Origin: Welwitschia mirabilis
Taxonomy: Eukaryota; Gnetophyta; Gnetopsida; Welwitschiales
Length of the DNA: 60,668 nucleotides
NCBI GenBank assembly: GCA_051453625.1
Contig: JBOZIK010000001.1
Coordinates: forward strand, 130,189,968-130,250,635
Reading direction: 5' to 3'
The notes beneath the pieces are model-generated. The model made no database searches. It was not told the DNA's origin and worked only from the letters and a program-made list of their open reading frames with translations. Positions 24,501 to 34,900 of this stretch are shown piece by piece. Position 1 is the stretch's first letter. Each line of letters opens with the position of its first letter. A program made the translations under genes and the position numbers.

Positions 24501-24950
24501 GGTTACTCTTACACATACTCTACTTTAAAAAAAAATATGAAATTACAATGGTTAAAAACAAGAAGAATAGGCTTATTCTTAGTAAATGAAACTAGGATGA
24601 AGAATGTTTATTGACTATTAAAAACTCATCTCTGTGACTCACATGGACGACTTTCTATTATTCTTCATTGATCGAATCTTAGAAAGGATAGAAGATGATA
24701 AATTTTACTGCTTATTAAATAGATATCAAGACCATAGCCAAATAAAGATTAATACTAAGGATCTCAAAAAAACCACTTTTACCAATAATAACAAAGATTT
24801 GGAATATGATAAACTACATAAATCAATGTCTTGAAAGAGGTCGGAGACCCCTATTTTAAAGGACAATGGCGATGGAGAGACAATAGAACCACAAGGAAAA
24901 GAAATCACTAAATGAAAACGAACTAAGTGCCCTTTACTTGAGAACGTCTG

Positions 24951-25304
24951 ATGCTTGCACATGGCATTTATTTGCAAAAGACTCTGATATTATTAAATAT
25001 GATTTCACGGGCGTTGTTGGATGATAAAAAGGCTGGCAGAGCATACGACTGCACCACATCCAGTGCAGTTGCAGGTGGTAACTTAGGAATCATTTTATAC
25101 TTGAGAGTTGTAAAGGACCATAAACTATACCCCAGAAACATTGTTTGGGTATTGTATTATATCTTGTATGACACTAGGCTATGCTGCAATTGGGTGCACC
25201 AGAGATATATGGAAATACACTCGGAGAAATTAAGGCATGAGCCTCGTGAGAGACCATGTGGTATAGTCAAGACGGCTCATGGTCTTGGAGTGAGTTTTCA
25301 ATAA
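24951..25304 (+). CDS. Unrecognised 117-codon ORF
   Basis: The frame runs from ATG 24951 to a stop at 25304, in a patch with noticeably higher GC than its surroundings (about 24840-25330). It has two weakly hydrophobic stretches (SAVAGGNLGIILYL near residue 38 and NIVWVLYYILY near 63) and a Cys pair near 79. It resembles no family I can name with confidence. It may be a decayed exon of a membrane protein gene or chance. No splice partner or TATA element was identified. Confidence 0.2.
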   Translation: MLAHGIYLQKTLILLNMISRALLDDKKAGRAYDCTTSSAVAGGNLGIILYLRVVKDHKLYPRNIVWVLYYILYDTRLCCNWVHQRYMEIHSEKLRHEPRERPCGIVKTAHGLGVSFQ

Positions 25305-26849
25305 AGAGTTGTCATTGTTGCGCCACAAACAGCACTGCCGAAAGTATCTACGGTTTTGAATGTACTGATGATTTTTAATCATATATCTATCCAAATTGTT
25401 TAGGAGCTCCTAAATAATAGATTTTAAGTTTTCTTAATCAGCAAATTTTATTTTTAATTAATTTAAAGCAAAATGTGTTTTTTTTTTTTTAGGGGTATGG
25501 TTACACAGCAAATTTGAAAAATACTTGAATAAAAGCTTTAAGAATGAAACGACCCCATTTTGCATTGCATGGCTTATAGGTATGAAATGAAGTTTTTTTT
25601 TTTTTTTTTTTGAAAGAATTAAACCACAAAGTTATGGGAGCACTACTATAGTATTAGAATAAGATTCATTCCGAAGTTTAACACAGATGTCAAATATGCG
25701 CCTTAAGTAATCAATCTTGGGAATGTTTTTAGTGCCATGAAAAAGTTGCTATTCTCTTTAAACTGACACATTCATTTTTTTTATTTTTATTTTCTTCCCA
25801 CTATGTTAGAGATGACGTCAAACTGACCTTATTGAATAGCTTAAAACATTTCCTTCATGTTTAATACCCATTCTACAAAGGAAAAACGATACCACGATTA
25901 AAACATTGCATTTTGAATAGAAGAGATAAGAGCATTCTTATAAACTTTTCAGTAAAAAAGCTTTGTGGTAGCAGCATGAGAGTTACGTCTTCTTGTAGAA
26001 CAATCTTCGTAAATGCATTCTAAGCAAAAGTAGCACAAATACTACAACAAGGTGTTCTTAGTTGGAGTTTACTAATTTTGATGTTTATGTTTTGGGAAAC
26101 AGCAAGGAGCCCATTGCCAATTCATATTACCTTAATGGTTAATATTATAATATTAATTTAAAGTGGGATGAGCACCAGATAATTCTTGTGATGTACCATT
26201 CCCCAATATTTTGTAAAAGGTAACGTTACTTTATTTGAAATAATGTTAGTAATGTTATTACTCAATTTAGTATTAGTATGACAGAGTCAATGACCATGTA
26301 TCACAGTCACATGCTATGATGATCAACTGTAATCCAATTTTGATCAAGAATCACCAAGTGCTTTTCAACCATGTATTAACTGGAGCTACTATCCACCAAA
26401 GTTGCTACTTGCTGATCTAGTTTTTTCAAATAATTCATACATCAAGTAATCAAACTAAAATGTGTACTAAGAATTTGAGACTAGAAGAGGCTTCCCTTAA
26501 CTCAATGGTAAAAACACATATAACATTTTACAAATTAAACTCTTCTTAACTAAGCTAAGCAAAAACATTTAGAAATAAAAACACCAATGTGAATGTGATA
26601 ACTTCCAAGATTAAGTTAGTTTTAATTAAGAATGAGAAACCATACATTGTAGGTTATTGTAATTGGAATCATTACTACTTGTTATGGAATTTTGAAAATG
26701 CAATTCTGGGATTTCACAATTAGTCTACACTGTCTAGTGCTTGAGTTTTTCATTAAAGCTTAATACTATCATTTGGCTGTGACTAGAAAAGTTTGTAAAT
26801 GAAAACTATTAATATCAAATCTTATTGAAGCTAAAACTAAAATCTTAGT
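25305..26849. other. Unassigned AT-rich interval
   Basis: Contains poly-T tracts near 25480-25491 and 25592-25611. No gene is seen. The last part directly precedes the additional ORF of the SIRE-like element but shows no copia pol motif that I could read. Confidence 0.4.
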
Positions 26850-28175
26850 ATGTTCTACAATAATGCCTCTTATAATGCCAACAATGCAACCTTGGAAACT
26901 ATGATCTTGGGGAAGAAGATGAAGGTTACTGCAAACTACATTCTTGCAGTTGCTAATCTTCCAAGAGGAGNNNNNNNNNNNNNNNNNNNNNNNNNNNNNN
27001 NNNNNNNNNNNNNNNNNNNNNNNNNNNNNNNNNNNNNNNNNNNNNNNNNNNNNNNNNNNNNNNNNNNNNNNNNNNNNNNNNNNNNNNNNNNNNNNNNNNN
27101 NNNNNNNNNNNNNNNNNNNNNNNNNNNNNNNNNNNNNNNNNNNNNNNNNNNNNNNNNNNNNNNNNNNNNNNNNNNNNNNNNNNNNNNNNNNNNNNNNNNN
27201 NNNNNNNNNNNNNNNNNNNNNNNNNNNNNNNNNNNNNNNNNNNNNNNNNNNNNNNNNNNNNNNNNNNNNNNNNNNNNNNNNNNNNNNNNNNNNNNNNNNN
27301 NNNNNNNNNNNNNNNNNNNNNNNNNNNNNNNNNNNNNNNNNNNNNNNNNNNNNNNNNNNNNNNNNNNNNNNNNNNNNNNNNNNNNNNNNNNNNNNNNNNN
27401 NNNNNNNNNNNNNNNNNNNNNNNNNNNNNNNNNNNNNNNNNNNNNNNNNNNNNNNNNNNNNNNNNNNNNNNNNNNNNNNNNNNNNNNNNNNNNNNNNNNN
27501 NNNNNNNNNNNNNNNNNNNNNNNNNNNNNNNNNNNNNNNNNNNNNNNNNNNNNNNNNNNNNNNNNNNNNNNNNNNNNNNNNNNNNNNNNNNNNNNNNNNN
27601 NNNNNNNAACCACCCTTTCCACTTCTTTTCTTACCCCAAAGTATAGGTTTTTGCATTTGGGATTTACTTATAACTTGTTGCAATTGGTGGGTCATCATGA
27701 TGAGACCTTCAACTACAAGGCATATTTGATGTATTTGGTACGAACTGTGTACTCTATTAATGCTTCTGCTATAATACTAAAGAATATGGTCTCTCAGTTA
27801 AAGTATCATAGGTCTAGGGCTCTTCCTTACTCAATGTCGATTGTAAATCTCTGTTGTTATTACAGAGTCCAACTTCACTCGAAGTTAGAAATCCTTAACC
27901 CTATGTTAGCCATTGGGTATGCGACGTTGTCTCACATACATATCTTTGCAGGTTTCAAGAAGTGCTCTAAATATCCTTCTCCTAAGCAAGCCTTACTAGA
28001 GGAGACTCTTTCATACCCGAGAAGGATAGACTCTCATACCAAGCATATGAGAGAATCTTTGACTGCAGCTGGGTATGAGATTGTAGACACTTCAAAGGAA
28101 GCTAGAATCTTAGCACAAAAGACGGCCAAAGAAGAAGACGAAGAAGAAAAGGAAGATTCTGAAGAAGAATTTTAG
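26850..28175 (+). CDS. Retrotransposon additional ORF ('putative plant transposon protein' type), copy 1
   Basis: The frame is open on both sides of a 637-N gap (26971-27607) and appears continuous only if the gap length is right. Before the gap: MFYNNASYNANNATLETMIL...LPRG. After it: TLSTSFLTPKYRF, then YKAYLMYLVRTVYSINASAIILKNM, and an acidic tail EEDEEEKEDSEEEF. Both halves match copy 2 at 59943-58951. The fold resembles the plant transposon-associated domain (Transposase_32/additional ORF of SIRE and Athila elements), whose function is unknown and sometimes called env-like. The first Met at 26850 is probably internal: copy 2 has about 85 more N-terminal residues, and a stop and frameshift lie just upstream here. 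The gap is far longer than the corresponding ~31 residues of copy 2. Confidence 0.65.
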   Translation: MFYNNASYNANNATLETMILGKKMKVTANYILAVANLPRGXXXXXXXXXXXXXXXXXXXXXXXXXXXXXXXXXXXXXXXXXXXXXXXXXXXXXXXXXXXXXXXXXXXXXXXXXXXXXXXXXXXXXXXXXXXXXXXXXXXXXXXXXXXXXXXXXXXXXXXXXXXXXXXXXXXXXXXXXXXXXXXXXXXXXXXXXXXXXXXXXXXXXXXXXXXXXXXXXXXXXXXXXXXXXXXXXXXXXXXXXXXXXXXXXXXXXTTLSTSFLTPKYRFLHLGFTYNLLQLVGHHDETFNYKAYLMYLVRTVYSINASAIILKNMVSQLKYHRSRALPYSMSIVNLCCYYRVQLHSKLEILNPMLAIGYATLSHIHIFAGFKKCSKYPSPKQALLEETLSYPRRIDSHTKHMRESLTAAGYEIVDTSKEARILAQKTAKEEDEEEKEDSEEEF

Positions 28176-28682
28176 GAGAAAGCCGAGGAATCTGATTGAT
28201 CTTCTCTTTGTGTTTTCATGAAATTTTTATGCTTATGTTTCTTCTCTCCTTTGTTATAAATGTCAAAAGGGGAAGAAATAATTGGTTGTTTATGCTACTC
28301 TGTTTAGTTGTAACTGCTCTTGATTAGTACTCTTTTTTATTCTAATGTTTAAATTTCAATAATAGAAATGCATTTTGTTATCATCTTTATCTCACTTTTT
28401 TTAGTACACATCTATTTTATCATGAACTATGATTTTGGTTATATCTTTGATTATTAAATAATTCTTGATCAAAATGTATTTTGTCACATAAATTTTGGAA
28501 TTTACATGCTTCGCAAATTGTACTACAAATTGTTTTAATTATGGCACAAACTAGAAACTCTCTAAAAATGTCTCATTTGATATAAATGCTTAATATCACT
28601 TGCAAGTTTAGTGGGCATTTTCTAAGGGGGAGCTTTTTCAAACATAATATTTTCAACTAAGTATAAGTTTGCTATCAATATC
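28176..28682 (+). other. Element untranslated region between additional ORF and polypurine tract
   Basis: No coding sequence. It contains an extra purine-rich motif, GTCAAAAGGGGAAGAAA at about 28262-28278, and AAGGGGGAGC near 28624. Repeated polypurine motifs of this kind are usual upstream of SIRE-type LTRs. Confidence 0.55.
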
Positions 28683-28693
28683 AAAGGGGAAGA
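28683..28693 (+). other. Polypurine tract, copy 1
   Basis: AAAGGGGAAGA directly precedes the LTR start. The neighbouring bases TATTGAGTTAATATTTGCCAA match the equivalent point in copy 2. In copia elements the tract primes plus-strand DNA synthesis. Confidence 0.7.
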
Positions 28694-30054
28694 TTATTGA
28701 GTTAATATTTGCCAATTTGATGTCAAACTAATGTTTTCTATTTAGCAAAACATGTTGTATCCTATGCAGAAAATACTATCATTACAGGTCAAAAGCTAAA
28801 ATAATTTGTCATAATTTGAACCTAAACATGTCAATTTTCATACTCTCTTGAGGGGTCAACTGGATTCTTAAGTGGTCAACCACACCCGAACCTTACACTA
28901 AAATGATCTGAATTCAAAGGGGTTAATCAGATAAATATGGGGTCAACTAGACCTGTGCATCACATACTTCACAGCCGATCATCAAGGGGTCGACCAGATG
29001 CCTGAGGGGTCGAGCAGACCATAGCTAATTATCAAGGGATCGACCAGATTCTTAAGGGGTTGACTAGACCTGAGCATCAAAACTTTCACAGCAGATTGTT
29101 AAGGGGTTGACTAGATTCCTGAGGGATCAATAGAACCTAGAGTAGAAAAATAATGTTGCATTAATTCTGGAAAAAGGGGATACCAAATAAATTTGTGGAC
29201 AACTAGATAAGCAGTCAACTAAACTCTGAGGGGTTGATTAGACATGGAACTGTAAGAAATAAGGGTTGCCAGAAGAACATGAGGACAACCAACTTTAATG
29301 ACGATACCATATGAGATCGACCAAACTTCCAAGGGGTTAATTGGTCGTGATGGAAACAGGATTTTTCTAGTCATTATAAACCCATTTTTATCCATTGAAA
29401 GTTTTTTTTACTTGTAAAAACCCTAAAAGACGTTTACTATATATTTGCGAAGAGTCAAAATCACTTTACCACTCTTAAATCTTTATGAAATCATTTGTTG
29501 TACTCATTGGCATATTCTACTTAATCAAATNNNNNNNNNNNNNNNNNNNNNNNNNNNNNNNNNNNNNNNNNNNNNNNNNNNNNNNNNNNNNNNNNNNNNN
29601 NNNNNNNNNNNNNNNNNNNNNNNNNNNNNNNNNNNNNNNNNNNNNNNNNNNNNNNNNNNNNNNNNNNNNNNNNNNNNNNNNNNNNNNNNNNNNNNNNNNN
29701 NNNNNNNNNNNNNNNNNNNNNNNNNNNNNNNNNNNNNNNNNNNNNNNNNNNNNNNNNNNNNNNNNNNNNNNNNNNNNNNNNNNNNNNNNNNNNNNNNNNN
29801 NNNNNNNNNNNNNNNNNNNNNNNNNNNNNNNNNNNNNNNNNNNNNNNNNNNNNNNNNNNNNNNNNNNNNNNNNNNNNNNNNNNNNNNNNNNTCTTTGGTA
29901 TTTCTATGCTTTCTATTCCTTATTTTTTAGAATAGTTTCAGATTTATTTGTACAAGTTTTTAGTGTTTATTTTGAGTAAAGTTATGTTTTTGAATGCATT
30001 CAATTGGTTTTTTAAATCCTATTCACCTCCTCCTCTAGCATTCTCGATCCTACA
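28694..30054 (+). repeat. 3' LTR of SIRE-like element, copy 1
   Basis: About 1.36 kb including a 361-N gap (29531-29891). The start (TATTGAG...TTTGCCAATTTGATGTC) and end (CTATTCACCTCCTCCTCTAG, then GATCCTACA) match the minus-strand copy at 58111-56859. A TATAAA at 29375-29380 fits the LTR promoter. The U3 part before it carries a GGTCGACC-derived array. The first dinucleotide is TA rather than TG in both copies, so the exact start may be off by a base or two. Confidence 0.75.
28850..29350 (+). repeat. GGTCGACC-type degenerate array in LTR U3
   Basis: Roughly 50-75 base units contain pairs of GGGGTCGACCAGA / GGGGTTGACTAGACC separated by short spacers such as TTCTTAA or GCCTGA. GTCAA or TTGAC (W-box core on either strand) occurs at 28855, 28875, 28942, 29060, 29107 and 29214. 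An intact GTCGAC remains at 28989. The array lies upstream of the TATA box at 29375, i.e. in the enhancer position of an LTR. Confidence 0.7.
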
Positions 30055-31984
30055 ATTTGAGATTTATGTGTGCTTCAAATGTGATATTTATTTATAGGAA
30101 TATTTTGATTGCATAGTTAACAATTCTGTTCTTGAGTCATCTAGTTGTAAACAACCACTTTGAGATGTCTTTATAAATAGACACCTTAGTACTTCCAATT
30201 TTTATAGGTTTGGACATCCAAAAAAATGGAAATTTGAAAGTAACATAACCTTAGCCATAATCTCAATGAATTGGCTTGGCTTCCTCAAAAACCTCAATGT
30301 AATATCATTTAATGTTTCTCTCTTTGTGTTTATCATTAGATGATATAGTGGCCTTCGAGTCTTAGTTCATTCAATAGTTGCATGTCATTATAATAAATCA
30401 TAATCAATCTTTTAAAATTATTAGTTAGCTAAGTAATATTTGGAGTGTTGACTTGTGATCTTTATGTTAGAGTTTTATGTCAATTCTAGCTTTTTCTTGC
30501 CAATTTTGCTTTGGAGGAAACTCAAACATCATGCGCTTAGAGGAAATAACTAACTAAACTAAATTATCTCATACTATATTTTATTCTAGCTATTAATTAA
30601 GAAATTGTTGGTTTGTAATTAAATGGTTTCAAAGAAATTTCTAATGCAGTGAAAGAGTCATGATGAAATGGAATGGTGTCTAGAAAATCAAGTAAAAATG
30701 TTGCAAACAAACTACCCTCAAAGACAGTCAACATTACTTTTAAATGTAGATGATAATGGAATTAGTTATGTAGTACCAAAGATATTTAAATATTACATAA
30801 CTCAATTTGCTCAACACATAAAAATGAGAAGTAATTCAATTTTGACACCCACCTAAACACTAATAATATTAGAAATAATAATAGAAAAAGTAATGTAAAA
30901 TTTGAGGGTCCAAAATAAACAATGTGGAAAATTACAGCATATAGACACAATAAGTCAAATTTATAAATTAATACTAATTGGCTATTCGAAAAACACTTAA
31001 AACAATTAACAAATATACAAAAATTTCTCTTGCATAATATATTATGACTTACTTCAATTAATTCAATTTAAACTTCCTCTTAGTAAATCTGCACGACATA
31101 GAAAAAATTAATATAGAATCAAGGAAATTCAATGACATGACATAATATTAGTTTTTTTTAATTTGTTTAAGAACTTTTTTAAGAATTGAACTCATAGTAA
31201 AAAAGACATAGGAAGATTTCTCTACCCTTAACACATTTAAATATTAGAAATTTACATAATTGGTTACTTTTGAAATTCTTATTACTAATCCATTTGTTTT
31301 TCATGTACTTTATAAACTCTTGAGTGATGTTAAAAGGTATTAAAAAATGCATGAAGATTTATGAATACTAATTTTTGAATTTTATGCTAATGCTTCATAA
31401 TGCCATCAACCTCTCTACATGACCTTCTATTCATCCTTAACTTTTGTTATTAGTTTTTCAAATTTATTTTTCATGCATGGAAACATGTCATGTGCATAAA
31501 AACATATGACAATCAGGAAGATTACTACCACAAATAAATAAAATTCAAGCTTCTCAACTATATGGTATCATTTGATATTTTATAATATTCAATGATACAT
31601 ACCTCATTGCATTCAATTAGAATCTTCCACCGTTATGGAACTAGATTTATGTGTATAATTACTTGATTGATAAAAAATTTCTTTTATGAAAAAGCTCTTT
31701 GTCAAGAAAAACTTATATCCATAGTATTATTCACTTTAATTTTGAAATATTCTTAAGTTAATATTAACATATTTTCTTATTTTCTATCCTTTACTACACT
31801 TATCATATCCATTCCATAATTTATTTACTTTTAAATAATTATTTGATGAGATTTTATCTCTGAAAAAAACATTAAAATGAACTCTTACATCCCTGAAATC
31901 CAACCCCCTTTTAAGCTATGAACTTCTTATATTTAATTCATTGAGAAGATCAAAGCATTGTTAACCTTTAGTTAAAGACATTTA
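30055..31984. other. Unassigned AT-rich interval
   Basis: No gene recognised. The 62-codon frame at 30668-30856 has no family resemblance. A 3-N gap lies at 31990-31992 just after this interval. Confidence 0.45.
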
Positions 31985-31992
31985 TATGTNNN

Positions 31993-33200
31993 TATTTGAG
32001 CATGTCAATTGGATTAGGATTTTAGAAAAATGGGGTTTACACAACATTGTGGATTTTTCTAAATCTTCAAGAGGATCTAAAGAGCTCCAAACTATGCTAA
32101 GGTTAAGAGTTTTGTATGGGTGCTTTCTCACCAGGGTCTGCCTCTTAGTGGATGTCTGCAACAATTCAAATGTTCGTTATGTGGAAGTGCTGAGTCTTTT
32201 TGACATTTTCTATATGAATGAATTTGGAATTAAAATTTATCTACATTAGATACCTTGCTTTATTTTTGTACTTTCAATCTTTATATATGTTTTTGTGGAT
32301 GAGATTCTTCAAGCTATTCCATAATGCCAATGCAAAAATACAATTAAAAGATATTGTTCTCAAATCTTTGTGGTCAACTTCAACTGATGGAGAAATTATA
32401 AAATTCTTATGGAGGCTTAATATTTGAGCAATTTATTCTATGNNNNNNNNNNNNNNNNNNNNNNNNNNNNNNNNNNNNNNNNNNNNNNNNNNNNNNNNNN
32501 NNNNNNNNNNNNNNNNNNNNNNNNNNNNNNNNNNNNNNNNNNNNNNNNNNNNNNNNNNNNNNNNNNNNNNNNNNNNNNNNNNNNNNNNNNNNNNNNNNNN
32601 NNNNNNNNNNNNNNNNNNNNNNNNNNNNNNNNNNNNNNNNNNNNNNNNNNNNNNNNNNNNNNNNNNNNNNNNNNNNNNNNNNNNNNNNNNNNNNNNNNNN
32701 NNNNNNNNNNNNNNNNNNNNNNNNNNNNNNNNNNNNNNNNNNNNNNNNNNNNNNNNNNNNNNNNNNNNNNNNNNNNNNNNNNNNNNNNNNNNNNNNNNNN
32801 NNNNNNNNNNNNNNNNNNNNNNNNNNNNNNNNNNNNNNNNNNNNNNNNNNNNNNNNNNNNNNNNNNNNNNNNNNNNNNNNNNNNNNNNNNNNNNNNNNNN
32901 NNNNNNNNNNNNNNNNNNNNNNNNNNNNNNNGTCTATGTTTGAATTAGAACTAGAACTCAAAGTTGATTGCTTTTGGTCTACGTTGTTTTATCATTGGTT
33001 TTCATACTTGCAGTTAGCTAGTTTTTTTGGTCTTACCTCTCTTTCCTATGTTTATTTTTATGAAAGGATCATCTTACTAAGATGAGGTCCTCAAAGACTC
33101 TTCTTATCTCTCTTTATAGCTTTTTATATACATTAGTGCTATTTTAATGAAATATCTATTTTCTTCCTCCCCATTAACTCAATAAATTGTTTGTGTTGTC
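31993..33200 (+). mobile_element. LINE 3' fragment with zf-RVT motif (copy C)
   Basis: From 32096 the plus strand reads AKVKSFVWVLSHQGLPLSG, then KCSLCGSAESF, a stop, and HFLYE..IW. This is the C-terminal zf-RVT zinc-binding region of plant L1 ORF2 (pattern KVK-F-W...C-x2-C-G-x-A-E-S...H). Further LINE-like residues (LKDIVLKSLWS, IIKFLWRL) run to 32427, then a 489-N gap (32443-32931). The sequence after the gap ends near 33150 with TTTTAATGAAATATC, similar to LINE 3' ends. One stop interrupts the zinc motif, so it is dead. Confidence 0.7.
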
Positions 33201-34900
33201 TCTAATTCCTTGGCACTAAAAAATCAAACTATTAAATTTTAAAATTATAAATACATGTGAGAAAGTAAACTTTGCATATTTCTGTTTGCACTTACTTAGT
33301 CCTTATAATAGCTACTTCTTGTAGGAAAGTTAAATAGTCATTGTATTCATCTTTATAAAGAAACTTTAACAATATCTTCAAGAAACTAATCAATGCATTG
33401 AAGAAGATGAAAATGATATATTACTTTAAAGAAATAAAAAAGAAAAAAGATGATGTTTAAGATAAACTTTCTTGTAAGTTCACATGACTGTCTCTCAATA
33501 TTTCGATAAACTCTAAGCTCATCTTTTTTTAAATTCATGGCATACTTCCAAACTATCCTTTGTATTGCCTCCTTATATTATCTCTTTCTTTCTTATATCA
33601 TAATTGATTACTCCAATTATACACACACAAACACACGCATTATCCATGATTAAAGGTCATTGTTACTAATGTATGGAAATAATAATCATGATTATTTCTA
33701 ATATTTCAAAAATTAATAGGTAACATATGAATATTATATAGATTCTTTTTGAAAATATTAATAGTGGTACAAATAATAGAAAGAAAGAGGTATTTTAGTT
33801 TCAAAATATACACATACAGTTTTGAAGATAATAAGTTTAATTCCTCACATGAAGTTCATTACTTATTATGTACTCCTAAAATATCACGAAAGGATTGTTG
33901 TTATGCATAAATGGAACAATACCTAGAGTATACATAGTATGATTAATAAAGTAATAGAAGTTTATTTGATAACCCCAATATGGTCTTGTAGTTCATAACA
34001 CTTCTTTTTAAATCTCTAAATCTTTATTTTAATTATATTATACTACTTTGAAGCATGCCATGGAATCTTAATTTGAAATTTTATTGTTGGATTCTCTAAT
34101 GTATTTATCTATATTATTTAAAAAAGACATAAATTAAAAGAAAATTATTATCCAACATCTTTGAAAAACCATATATCTATCAATACAAACTTCAAATAAT
34201 GAGTTATAGTATATGCATTTTTACCATATCAATTACTTGCATATAAAGTATTTATGACATTACTTATTCATGGTTCACATTAGATTTATTCATACTAACA
34301 TAATACAAGTATGAAAGATAAAGTAAACAAATTGTGGAATATGAGAATGGTCCATCTTCATGTATATTAATGAAGCTTATTAAGGAAAAAGAACATATTT
34401 AGTAAAACATAGATAATAGGAGAAAAACAAACATGATTATAAAATAAAAATCACATAATCTAGAATTTGCAGCTTAGAATTTAAAGTAAGAAGGAATATT
34501 GAAAAGAGAAGTTATTAAGATTCTAAATTATATGTAAGAAAGACATTAATATAAATATTTGTGAAAGGTATATAAAGATATACATAGACTATCTACCATC
34601 CAAACATTTTTTTACAAAAAATAAGATACAAATGATTAAAATGGTAGAGATGTTAAACTTAGAACTTTTAGTAATAATAATCCCCTGTAAGATGTATTCT
34701 TTTCATGATCATTAAAATGAATGATTTAATTAAGATTAGGATCTTATAGTGTATTATGTAGGATATCTAAAGGTTTAAACTCATGATCTCATGATTTAAA
34801 TAGTGATTTTTAAATAGAATAATACATAAAAATAATTTGAATAATCATTACAAAAAGGTAACCAAAAAAATTAATTAACTCAAAATAAAGTTGTTAAGGT
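33201..34900. other. Unassigned AT-rich interval
   Basis: Very AT-rich with no recognisable coding sequence. A short CA-rich tract, ACACACACAAACACACGC, is near 33622-33639. Confidence 0.5.

Larger units (their letters stand above)
26850..30054 (+). mobile_element. 3' end of a SIRE-like Ty1/copia element (copy 1)
   Basis: In order on the plus strand: an additional ORF (to 28175), about 500 bases of untranslated sequence, a polypurine tract (28683-28693), and an LTR ending in the sequence style CCTATTCACCTCCTCCTCTAG...CCTACA typical of SIRE/Maximus copia LTRs. The LTR is not followed by a TGGTATCAGAG primer site, as expected for a 3' LTR. The same arrangement recurs on the minus strand at 60065-56859. 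No integrase, reverse transcriptase or RNase H was found upstream of the ORF. Confidence 0.75.
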
